The notes beneath the pieces are model-generated. The model did no database searches. It was not told the origin of the DNA and saw only the letters and a program-made list of their open reading frames with translations. The position numbers and the translations under genes were made by a program. From the NCBI GenBank assembly GCA_031407985.1, contig JANOJB010000146.1, positions 1 to 22,095 on the forward strand: 22,095 nt of DNA, given 5' to 3'. Below are positions 12,966-22,095 of this stretch, piece by piece. The stretch comes from FEN-1088 sp031407985 (GTDB lineage Bacteria > Myxococcota_A > Polyangia > Fen-1088). How positions within the stretch are numbered: the stretch's first letter is position 1; every line of letters begins with the position of its first letter.

Positions 12966-14495
12966 CTAATCTCCCGCAGCGACGAAGGCAGGTTGCAAGC
13001 GATCGGAGCTTCGCGGCAGCCGCACGACGAACCGCGTCCCTTCTACTTCCGACGAGGTCACTTCGATGGTGCCGAGATGCATCGACACAATCTGTTGACC
13101 GATGAACAAACCCAGTCCCAGGCCACTGGGCCGTTCGCCCCTGGCGTATGAGCCCTTGCCGAACGGCTCGAACATAACCGCCATGACCTCGGGAGGAACC
13201 GAGCCCGCGTTCCGAACCTCGACAAACACGGTTTGTGGGTCGGTTCCATCGACGCGCAAGCCGACGGCCTGGGCCGGTGTCCCGTGGGTCAGCGCATTGC
13301 CGACCAGGTTCGATATCAATTGCAGTAGCCGGTCGGTATCCCACAGACCCACGCAGTCGCCGTCCCAACTCAGGTCGACGTTGCGAACGTGTCCCGTGCC
13401 TTCCAGCTCGTCGATGGCTGTGCGGCAGACCTGCACCAAATCGGTTGCTCGGGGCTGGACGGGAATCCCTTTGCCCAGTCGGATTCGCGTGAAGTCCAAG
13501 ACCTGGTCGATCATGCGTCCCATCCGTCCCGCGCTACTAAGGATGCGCGAGGCGGGCTTGGCCACCTTGTCCGAATCGGCGCGCTTGCGCAGCAGGCTGG
13601 CCGCGGTCGTGATCGCCGAGAGTGGATTCCGTAGGTCGTGACCCAGAATGCCGACGAACAGCTCACTGAATCGGACCGTACGCGAAAGTTCCTCGTTCTG
13701 TCGCTGCAGCTCTTCTTGACTGGCCCGCAAAGCATCCTCGGCGCGTCGGCGGTGCGCCAGCGCTTCGTGCAGAGCTTGCTCCAGTCGTTTGCGGTGCTCG
13801 ATCTCTCCTCGCAGCAGGTCGACTTGTCCCAAACCCGTTTCCGATGCGTGTGATCGTTCAATCACGATATCGCCCTCGCCCTCCGTGGGAACGACGCGCG
13901 TGTGCGAGCCACAAATGTGCTGGAAGGGTTCGCCGCATTTGCCGGTGTTGAAATTCCCCAAAAGGTAGCCACACAGCAACGAAAGCGAACCTTCGTGGCC
14001 CATCTCGTTCCACAACCCTTCGAGTCGGATGGTGGCCTGGGGATTACCGTCGCACCACAACAGGTTCACCATCTCGCCATAGACGCGGACGCGGTGACTG
14101 ACACCGCCGTTCCGGGCGCGTTCCAGAATCGCCCGCGCCGTAGCCTCGAATCGTTTTGGATCGGGCATATCGTCCACCAGGAAGGTGGAGAGCGTGTCTC
14201 GGGCATCGATCAAGGTCAGCTGACCGGCGGCGCACAATGCGGCGGGATCGAATCCGCGCGCCTTGAGGTGTTCGATGAATCCGTGGCGGTGCAGCTCGGT
14301 CGCGACGACGACCAGCGGCTCGTTCACGGCCAGGCCCTCGCGAAAAAAGTCGGCCACGACGGCGTAAAGCGAATCGTCGCTCTCGTAGAAGGTGACACGG
14401 TGGTCGAACGCGTTCGTGTCCGGACGATCTCCAAGAGGCTTCGCAGGGGGCTGATCCGCAGCTGCGTCAACAAAGGAAACCGCGGCGGTTGTCAT
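12966..14495 (-). CDS. MEDS-domain sensor histidine kinase
   Basis: This 509-residue soluble kinase lacks transmembrane segments. Residues about 30-200 match the MEDS (DcmR-type sensory) domain: DHRVTFYESDDSLYAVVADF, LVVVATELHRHGFIEHL, GEMVNLLWCDGN and a Cys/His-rich end (CGEPFQHICGSH). A coiled-coil linker (about 228-275) leads to HisKA with His286 in GHDLRNPLSA, then HATPase: N box LISNLVGNALTHG, G1-like EVRNAGSVPPE with the usual DNG replaced by RNAG, and G2 GLGLGLFIGQQIV. I chose ATG 14495 over 14552 because it forms an ATGA overlap with the upstream activator ORF. The input signal is unknown; MEDS domains are proposed to sense small organic compounds. Probable targets are the adjacent receivers. 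Confidence 0.85.
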   Translation of the reverse strand: MTTAAVSFVDAAADQPPAKPLGDRPDTNAFDHRVTFYESDDSLYAVVADFFREGLAVNEPLVVVATELHRHGFIEHLKARGFDPAALCAAGQLTLIDARDTLSTFLVDDMPDPKRFEATARAILERARNGGVSHRVRVYGEMVNLLWCDGNPQATIRLEGLWNEMGHEGSLSLLCGYLLGNFNTGKCGEPFQHICGSHTRVVPTEGEGDIVIERSHASETGLGQVDLLRGEIEHRKRLEQALHEALAHRRRAEDALRASQEELQRQNEELSRTVRFSELFVGILGHDLRNPLSAITTAASLLRKRADSDKVAKPASRILSSAGRMGRMIDQVLDFTRIRLGKGIPVQPRATDLVQVCRTAIDELEGTGHVRNVDLSWDGDCVGLWDTDRLLQLISNLVGNALTHGTPAQAVGLRVDGTDPQTVFVEVRNAGSVPPEVMAVMFEPFGKGSYARGERPSGLGLGLFIGQQIVSMHLGTIEVTSSEVEGTRFVVRLPRSSDRLQPAFVAAGD

Positions 14496-15424
14496 GGTAG
14501 GGGACCCTCCTCCCGGTCGTAGTCGCTGCCGTTCTGTCGCAGTTTTTCCCATAGCGACTTCCGCGAAATGCCCAACAAGGCCGCGGTTTGCGTTCGCTTA
14601 CCGGCGCTGGCGCTCAGCGCGCGCTGGATGTACCCGTGCTCGAACTCCCGAAGGGCGTCGTGGAGCGGACGGACGATCGGGGTGTCGCCGTCGATCACAT
14701 TGTCGCGTGCTGGTGTTTCCGTTCCCACGATCGAGGGCGGCAGGTGAACGACGCCAATGTCGCCGCCGCCCGAGAGCACCATCGCGTGCTCCACGGCATG
14801 CGACAGCTCCCGGACGTTGCCCGGGAAGGGATAGCGGGCGAGAGCCGCCCATGCCGCCGGTGAGATCCCGGGCACCGGTCGCCCAGGCCGCGTATGGCGA
14901 GCGAGGAAATGACCAATCAGCAGCGGCAGGTCTCCCGGGCGTTCGCGGAGCGGCGGCAATGGGATTTGGATGACGTTGATTCGATAGTACAGATCCTCGC
15001 GAAACGCGCCGGTCTTGATCCGTTCCACCAGGTTGCGGTGCGTGGCCGAGACAACGCGGACGTCCACATGTACGGACATATTGGTCCCCAGCGGTTCCAA
15101 AACCCCCTCTTGCAGGACCCGCAACAACTTGGCCTGCGCGGCCAGCGGCAGCTCGGCGATTTCGTCCAAGAACAGGGTGCCACCGTCGGCGGCTTTGAAC
15201 CGACCGTCGCGTTTGCGCACCGCACCCGTGAAGGCGCCGCGCTCGTGTCCGAACAATTCGGCCTCGACCAGGTTTTCCGCGAGGGCGCCGCAATTCACAA
15301 CGACGAAAGGTTTAAGCCGCCGCGCGCTGCGGTCGTGAACCATGCGCGCCACCACTTCCTTTCCGGTGCCGCTTTCGCCGGTGACCAGCGTCGGCGCGTC
15401 GCTTTGCGAGACCAACCCGATCAT
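14492..15424 (-). CDS. NtrC-family sigma-54 activator, AAA+ and Fis domains (severed from receiver)
   Basis: Over 310 residues this has Walker A GESGTGKE (16-23), the sigma-54-contacting GAFTGA loop (63-68), Walker B TLFLDEI (around 83-89), the arginine-rich YRINVIQIPLPPLRERPGD, FPGNVRELSHAVEHA, and a C-terminal Fis-type helix-turn-helix RTQTAALLGISRKSLWEKLR. These drive open-complex formation by sigma-54 RNA polymerase and DNA binding. The ATG at 15424 follows directly after an in-frame TAG. The upstream ORF ends ...SPKLRHIH and this one begins MIGLVSQSDAP, which together with one residue make a normal NtrC junction. As a separate product the AAA+ domain would lack about 15 N-terminal residues. 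No Shine-Dalgarno is seen before this ATG, so it would depend on reinitiation or readthrough. It is the candidate binder of the GTCACC-N4-GGTGAC dyads. Confidence 0.85.
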   Translation of the reverse strand: MIGLVSQSDAPTLVTGESGTGKEVVARMVHDRSARRLKPFVVVNCGALAENLVEAELFGHERGAFTGAVRKRDGRFKAADGGTLFLDEIAELPLAAQAKLLRVLQEGVLEPLGTNMSVHVDVRVVSATHRNLVERIKTGAFREDLYYRINVIQIPLPPLRERPGDLPLLIGHFLARHTRPGRPVPGISPAAWAALARYPFPGNVRELSHAVEHAMVLSGGGDIGVVHLPPSIVGTETPARDNVIDGDTPIVRPLHDALREFEHGYIQRALSASAGKRTQTAALLGISRKSLWEKLRQNGSDYDREEGPLP

Positions 15425-15886
15425 CTAGTGGATGTGCCGCAACTTTGGTGACTCCCCAACCAGCTTGGTTTGCGCCCCGCTGCCAGACAGTTCGCCGCGG
15501 ATGTTCTCCAATTCCGATTGCAGCCGTCGAACTTCGTCGATGCGCTGGACTTGCAGCAGCAGCTCGTCGACGTCGAACGGCTTGGTCAGGTAGTCGTAGG
15601 CTCCTTCCTTCAGCGCGGCCACCGCCTGCGATACCTCCGAGTAGCCGGTCATCAGAATCACGTTGGTCGTGGGACTGTCCTTCCGGATCCGTCGGAGCAG
15701 CGTGAGTCCGTCGATCTCCGGCAGGCGCACGTCGCAGATCACAAGGTCGACGACCCCGGCTTCCAGCCGTCGCGCCCCGGCGCCACCGTCATTCGCCGTC
15801 TCTACCCTGTGTCCCGCGTCTTCCAGATGGTCCTGGAGCGAATCGCGGAGTTCGGGTTCGTCCTCAATGACCAGGATACTAAGCAC
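15425..15886 (-). CDS. Receiver domain part of NtrC-family regulator (ends at in-frame TAG)
   Basis: This 153-residue product has a full receiver: acidic pair near residues 8-9, phosphoacceptor Asp in DLVICDVRLP (residue 52 from GTG 15886), Thr in LMTGYSE and Lys in YLTKPFD. It continues through the linker helix (LQVQRIDEVRRLQSELENIR) into the first residues of the AAA+ domain (LVGESPKLRHIH) before TAG at 15427-15425. A receiver that carries the linker and AAA+ edge is the N-terminal third of an NtrC/DctD protein, not a natural CheY. GTG 15886 is preferred over TTG 15892 because AGGAAG lies 7 bases before it. First ORF of a leftward four-ORF operon; a dyad operator lies 41 bp upstream. Confidence 0.85.
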   Translation of the reverse strand: MLSILVIEDEPELRDSLQDHLEDAGHRVETANDGGAGARRLEAGVVDLVICDVRLPEIDGLTLLRRIRKDSPTTNVILMTGYSEVSQAVAALKEGAYDYLTKPFDVDELLLQVQRIDEVRRLQSELENIRGELSGSGAQTKLVGESPKLRHIH

Positions 15887-15926
15887 GCCCAAACTTCCTG
15901 TTGTGTGTCATCTCATCTCTCCGCAT

Positions 15927-15973
15927 GTCACGGGTTGGTAACCGAAACGGGGAACGCAGTCTGTACTGGTAAC
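15927..15973. promoter_or_regulatory. Dyad operator (UAS-like), site C, between activator operon and permease
   Basis: GTCACG-GGTT-GGTAAC (15927-15942) fits the shared dyad with one weak position. A second right half-site, GGTAAC (15968-15973), places a degenerate second centre 31 bp away. The site is 41 bp upstream of the activator ORF and about 140 bp upstream of the permease -24-like element, so autoregulation and activation are both possible. Confidence 0.5.
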
Positions 15974-15999
15974 GGGCGGTCTACAAAACTCAGGACTTC

Positions 16000-16031
16000 C
16001 AAAATTTCCCGATTTTAACATTCAAATTTTG
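16000..16031. repeat. AT-rich inverted repeat in divergent promoter region
   Basis: CAAAATTT (16000-16007) and AAATTTTG (16024-16031) form a perfect 8+8 inverted repeat with a 16-bp spacer inside an AT-rich island that stands out from the GC-rich surroundings. It may be an operator, an IHF-like bending site or a promoter region. It lies between dyad C and the permease promoter, where a DNA bend would help enhancer looping. Confidence 0.4.
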
Positions 16032-16082
16032 TGCCGCGAAAGTCCAGCCGTTCCCGCCGAAAGGAGACCGCCGGAATCAAAT

Positions 16083-16098
16083 AGGCCCAACGTTTGCT
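16083..16098 (+). promoter_or_regulatory. Weak sigma-54-like promoter of AI-2E-family permease
   Basis: AGGCCCAACGTTTGCT has GG-N10-GC and TTGCT but mismatches at positions 1, 5 and 7 of the consensus. The GC is 16 bases before ATG 16113, which again implies a very short leader or a downstream start. Confidence 0.35.
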
Positions 16099-16112
16099 TG
16101 CCGAGGTCTCTG

Positions 16113-17402
16113 ATGGCGGTTCAGTTGAAAGCCACTGGGGGTAACGGACTGGTCGATGGTGGGGTCGCCGGCGGTACGGAGACTCCCGGCAGTCGTCGAC
16201 GCTTCGAACTGTCCAGCCGAACGCTGATGACGATCGTTGGTCTGACCGCGGGCGTCTGGCTGATGACCAGACTGTGGCCCGTCATCCTGGTGATTGCCGT
16301 TGCCTTGATTTTGGTGGGAACATTGAACCCGATCGTGGCCCTTCTGGAGCGGCACAAGATCAAACGCCCGGTCGCGGTCGGTCTCATCGTGCTGGCATTC
16401 GCGATCCTGGGCACGGGGTTCGCCCTGATCACCGCGCCCGCCTTGTGGGCCCAGGTGTCCCAGATGGTGCAAAGCCTGCCCAGACTCCAGCAGCGGCTGG
16501 CGGACTTTCTTGCCGCACATCCGGCGACGGCCACCGTGGCTGACGCCATTCGGCGTTTCCAGCCAAACGACATCATGGCCGATCTGGGAAGGCGGGCGGT
16601 TTCGTATTCGTCCGAAGCAGTCCTGCTCCTCGGGTACACGGCGACCAGCGTCGCGTTGGCGCTGTACCTGTTGCTTGATCCCGAGCGGGCCCAGGGCGGT
16701 CTGTTTTCAGTCGTGCCCCGGCGGTTTCACGTTCGGCTAGCGCGCATTCTCTTGAACCTGGAAACGATCGTCGGCGGCTACATGCGCGGACAGGTCGTCA
16801 CGTCGGTGCTGATGATGGTGTTCGTATTCGGCCTTTTGACCGCTTGTCGTGTTCCCAACGCGTTGGCGCTGGCCGTGTTCGCCGGGGTCACGGACGTGGT
16901 TCCGCTGATTGGCGGTTTGATCGCGCTGACCCCGGTCGTGTTGTCGGCGATTCCCAGGGGGACGGGTGTCACGGTGGTCGTCCTTTGCGCCATGGTCGTC
17001 TATCAGGAGATCGAAAGTCGCTTCATAATTCCACGCGTATACGGACGCGTCCTGCGCCTGTCGGCCGCCGCGGTGACCGTCGCACTTCTGATCGGTGCGC
17101 AGCTTCTGGGGGTCCTCGGGGCGCTGCTTGCACTCCCGCTGGCGGCCGCGGTCCGCATGGTGGCCGAGGAACTCAGAGTGGAACTGCCGGGAGAGGCGCT
17201 GACCGATAGCGAGCGCTTGGCGCGGGACGAGCGCGCCGAGAACGAATACGCACACCTGGCCGCGGGAGCACCCGCGACGAAAGCGGCAGTCATCGCGGTT
17301 CAGATCGCCGAGGAAATTCGGAAGCAGGACGCCTCCGACGCTGCCGATTCCGAGGACGTGACGACCGTCGCGGTGACCATGCGTTCGTCGACGCGGCCCT
17401 GA
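16113..17402 (+). CDS. AI-2E family transporter (PerM/UPF0118-like permease)
   Basis: This 429-residue inner-membrane protein follows the family pattern: paired N-terminal helices (VWLMTRLWPVILVIAVALIL, VAVGLIVLAFAILGTGFALI), a long amphipathic central loop (about 110-165), helices around LLLGYTATSVALALYLLL, then conserved YMRGQVVTSVLMM, FAGVTDVVPLIGGLIALTPV, YQEIESRFIIPRVYGRVLRL and GAQLLGVLGALLALPLAAAV. The substrate is unknown; family names range from autoinducer-2 export to Na+/H+ exchange. A 60-residue charged, Ala-rich tail follows the last helix. ATG 16113 has a GAGG-like site. The longer frame from 16029 adds non-conserved sequence. It is transcribed away from the activator operon. 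Confidence 0.88.
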   Translation: MAVQLKATGGNGLVDGGVAGGTETPGSRRRFELSSRTLMTIVGLTAGVWLMTRLWPVILVIAVALILVGTLNPIVALLERHKIKRPVAVGLIVLAFAILGTGFALITAPALWAQVSQMVQSLPRLQQRLADFLAAHPATATVADAIRRFQPNDIMADLGRRAVSYSSEAVLLLGYTATSVALALYLLLDPERAQGGLFSVVPRRFHVRLARILLNLETIVGGYMRGQVVTSVLMMVFVFGLLTACRVPNALALAVFAGVTDVVPLIGGLIALTPVVLSAIPRGTGVTVVVLCAMVVYQEIESRFIIPRVYGRVLRLSAAAVTVALLIGAQLLGVLGALLALPLAAAVRMVAEELRVELPGEALTDSERLARDERAENEYAHLAAGAPATKAAVIAVQIAEEIRKQDASDAADSEDVTTVAVTMRSSTRP

Positions 17403-17419
17403 GTGGAGGCAGGGTCAGG

Positions 17420-17467
17420 GTTACCGTGGAGTAACGCACGATCCGCATATTGTTACGGAATCCCACG
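17420..17467. promoter_or_regulatory. Tandem dyad operator (UAS-like), site D
   Basis: GTTACC-GTGG-AGTAAC (17420-17435) is a perfect dyad of GTTAC/GTAAC halves with the same 4-bp spacer as the other sites. GTTACG (17452-17457) begins a degenerate copy 32 bp on. A third, GTTACC-GGAT-GGTGGC (17496-17511), overlaps the -24 element downstream. Position is 73 bp before the -24. Confidence 0.6.
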
Positions 17468-17507
17468 TTCCGCGTCCGGGAGTGCTGGCCCGCATGTTAC
17501 CGGATGG

Positions 17508-17523
17508 TGGCATGATTTTCGCT
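17508..17523 (+). promoter_or_regulatory. Sigma-54-like promoter upstream of hybrid kinase and poly-HAMP gene
   Basis: TGGCATGATTTTCGCT matches TGGCACG-N4-TTGCW at 10 of 12 defined positions with perfect GG-N10-GC. The predicted start near 17534 gives a leader of roughly 220 bases to ATG 17757, containing the small ORF at 17538. Confidence 0.55.
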
Positions 17524-17537
17524 TCGATTGCCGGCCC

Positions 17538-17666
17538 ATGAACGCCACCGACCTGCTCGAAACGCAGCATCGTGACAAGGCCGTGGACAGCCAACAGATG
17601 GCCGGCGAACCGCGCGGCACCGTACCGGCGGATACCGTGGCAGCGGCCACCATCTGCACCATCTGA
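17538..17666 (+). pseudogene. Short ORF with hemerythrin-like N-terminus (remnant or leader peptide)
   Basis: The 42-codon frame begins MNATDLLETQHRD, closely like the start of the hemerythrin protein at 10011 (MNAVELLKSQHRVVE) including the first iron-ligand His. It then loses similarity (KAVDSQQMAGEPRGTV) and stops at TGA 17664-17666. It is probably the 5' stub of a deleted hemerythrin gene that left its promoter behind. No Shine-Dalgarno is visible. A translated leader peptide is the alternative. Confidence 0.4.
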
Positions 17667-17756
17667 CAGCGGCGACGTTGCAAGAAAGTGATCCAGGGCT
17701 GCGCCTTTCGACGCGGCCGGGGCGCTATGGCGTGTGAAAGGACAGTCTCGCAACCC

Positions 17757-19462
17757 ATGACGGCGACTCACTCCCAATCCGACCAGTTGGCTGACGCGAT
17801 CCTCGCCGGTGGCGACATCCTGGTCGTCGACGACAACCCGGCAAATCTCTTGGCCATGGAGGCGGCGCTCGGTGCTCTCGGGCAAAGCGTGATCCGGGCG
17901 CAATCCGGCGAAGAGGCTTTGCGCTTGATGCTGGACCGTGACTTCGCGTTGATCTTGCTCGACGTGCAAATGCCCTTCCTGGGTGGATTCGAAACCGCGC
18001 GCTTGATCCGCGAGCGGCGGCGATCGCGTCACACTCCGATCATTTTCATAACGGCCTACGGGCGAGAGGAAAACGACATCCTGGCGGCGTACAAGCTGGG
18101 AGCCGTCGATTTTCTGTTCAAACCCGTCGTGGCGGAGATTCTGCAGAGCAAGGCCGCGGTCTTTGTGGAACTGCAACGCCGCACCGACCAAGTGAGAGTG
18201 CAGGCTGAGCTCCTGCGTGCCCACGAACGGCGTGAACACGAGCGCCTGCTGGAGGGAGAGCGCCGCCGCTGGGACGAAGAAGCCCTGCGCAAAAAGATGG
18301 AAGAGATGGCGGAGGCGGACCGGCGGAAGGACGAATTTCTAGCCGTACTTGGTCACGAGCTGCGAAATCCGCTGTCGGCGATCATCCTGAGTTGCGAGTT
18401 GCTGAGGCGCAAGCTGGGGAACGTGCCCGGAATCGATCATGCGATCCTTGCCACCCGCGATCGGATCGATCGACAGGCGCAATACCTGCGACGTTTGGTG
18501 GACGATCTTCTGGATCTGGCCCGCATCAATTCTGGAAAGATCGAACTGAAGAAGGCGACGACGTCCATCCAGGATGTCATCGAGCAAGCCGTCGCGACCA
18601 GTCTTCCCGCCATGGAACAACACGGCCACCAACTGGCGGTGGAGGTTCCCCCCCAGCCCGTGACCTTGCACGCCGATCCCATCCGCTTGATCCAGGCGGT
18701 GTCGAATCTCTTGAACAACGCTGCCCGGTATACCGACGACCGCGGGATGATTGGGGTCAAATGCGTCGCCGCGGTCGACGAGGGGTTCGTCGAGATTCGA
18801 GTCACCGACAACGGGCACGGCATCGCCGCCGAGCTTTTGCCCCGTGTCTTCGATCTCTTCGTCCAAGGCAAGTCCGTCGGCGCCGGCAACGGTCTGGGCC
18901 TGGGTCTGACCATTGTCAAACGCCTGGTGACCCTGCATCAGGGGACCGTGTCGGCCAGCAGCGAGGGGCCTGGTCGCGGAAGCACGTTTACGATCAGGCT
19001 TCCCCTGTCCGTGGCCGAACGCGAAGACGACGCCACGTCGGAAGCCAGGTCCTCAGCCGTGTCATCCGAACCCCCGGCAGCGACCCCCGCGTCCCGCGCT
19101 TCGTTGAAGGTCGTCCTTGTCGAGGACAATGAAGATGTCCGCGAATCCATGGTGGATCTGCTGACCGACCTCGGTCATGCGGTTCATGTTGCTGTCGACG
19201 GCGCCAGCGGCGCGGAACTGATCATTCGCACCGAGCCTGATGTCGCCATCGTCGATATCGGACTGCCGATCCTCGATGGCTATCAGGTGGCCGGGCGTGT
19301 CCGATCCCGCCTCGGCCGCGATTGCGTGCGCCTGGTGGCGATGACGGGATTCGGGCAGGAGACGGATCGCGTGCGGGCCCGCGCGGCGGGATTCGACGCA
19401 CATCTGGTGAAGCCCGCCGACCAGAACGCGGTCACCGCCATCTTGTCCTTCAAGGAAGCCTA

Positions 19463-19463
<1 letters not shown>
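17757..19463 (+). CDS. Hybrid histidine kinase, REC-HisKA-HATPase-REC
   Basis: From ATG 17757 this is 568 residues with no transmembrane segment. The order is: N-terminal receiver (Asp69 in LILLDVQMP; FITAYG; FKPV); coiled-coil linker rich in Arg/Glu (about 140-190); HisKA with His200 in LGHELRNPLSA; HATPase with N box NLLNNAARYT, G1 DNGHGIA and G2 GLGLGLTIVKRL; Ser/Ala linker; C-terminal receiver (Asp500 in AIVDIGLPILDG; AMTGFG; VKPA). The input is therefore another kinase's phosphate. The start is uncertain: GTG 17688 and ATG 17727 are in frame, and the ribosome binding site before 17757 (AAGGAC) is distant. The first receiver starts about 17 residues after the chosen Met. The stop overlaps the next gene's ATG (TAATG), so it is coupled to the poly-HAMP protein. 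Confidence 0.88.

Positions 19464-22095
<2,632 letters not shown>

Noticed and set aside
16029..16112. N-terminal 28-residue extension of the permease from GTG 16029
   Set aside because: Non-conserved, Pro/Arg-rich; overlaps the AT-rich inverted repeat and promoter-like element; ATG 16113 has a better ribosome binding site.
17403..17537. First 45 codons of the 87-codon frame before the hemerythrin-like stub
   Set aside because: The sequence overlaps dyad site D and the sigma-54-like element and shows no protein-like features.

Overview
The window is GC-rich bacterial DNA. The gene set (NtrC-type sigma-54 activator, MEDS and hybrid histidine kinases, poly-HAMP protein, AsmA/TamB-like and DUF748 envelope proteins, clade-2 catalase, hemerythrin) suits a Myxococcota/Deltaproteobacteria-like or related Gram-negative. 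No marker gene is present, so the phylum is a guess from gene content.

Region 1 (about 1-3240) is a decayed accessory strip. It holds the tail of a DUF6933 protein and an antitoxin-like gene with a PIN-toxin gene that looks split by a small inversion. Then come a truncated NmrA-like NAD(P)-binding gene, an aldo/keto reductase with two frameshifts and a nonsense codon, and a LysR regulator without its DNA-binding half. The last three lie between two exact 18-bp copies of a tRNA/tmRNA-like 3' end (1297-1314 and 3223-3240), which resembles an attachment-site duplication.

Region 2 (3300-22095) is almost entirely intact and compact. Its blocks are: (a) an envelope operon (membrane protein fused to a YqjE/DUF1469 domain, DUF3618 protein, AsmA/TamB-like protein); (b) a convergent two-lipoprotein operon (DUF748 protein, peptidoglycan-binding-like protein); (c) hemerythrin plus katE-type catalase; (d) a leftward four-ORF signalling operon (receiver ORF, sigma-54 AAA+/Fis ORF, MEDS histidine kinase, stand-alone receiver); (e) a rightward AI-2E-family permease; (f) a hybrid histidine kinase followed by a poly-HAMP protein that runs off the end.

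The main discovery concerns regulation. The same dyad, GT(C/T)AC(C/G)-N4-(G/A)GT(G/A)AC, occurs in all four promoter-bearing intergenic gaps of region 2 (3335, 9799, 15927, 17420). Each copy is followed 30-32 bp downstream by a second, degenerate copy. Sequences resembling sigma-54 -24/-12 promoters lie 60-140 bp away (3412+, 9662-, 9918+, 16083+, 17508+). The window itself encodes a GAFTGA-bearing, Fis-type activator, so the whole 3.3-22 kb block can be read as a self-contained sigma-54 regulon linking envelope, oxidative-stress and signalling genes. The activator gene is interrupted by an in-frame TAG followed directly by ATG, separating its receiver from its AAA+/Fis part.
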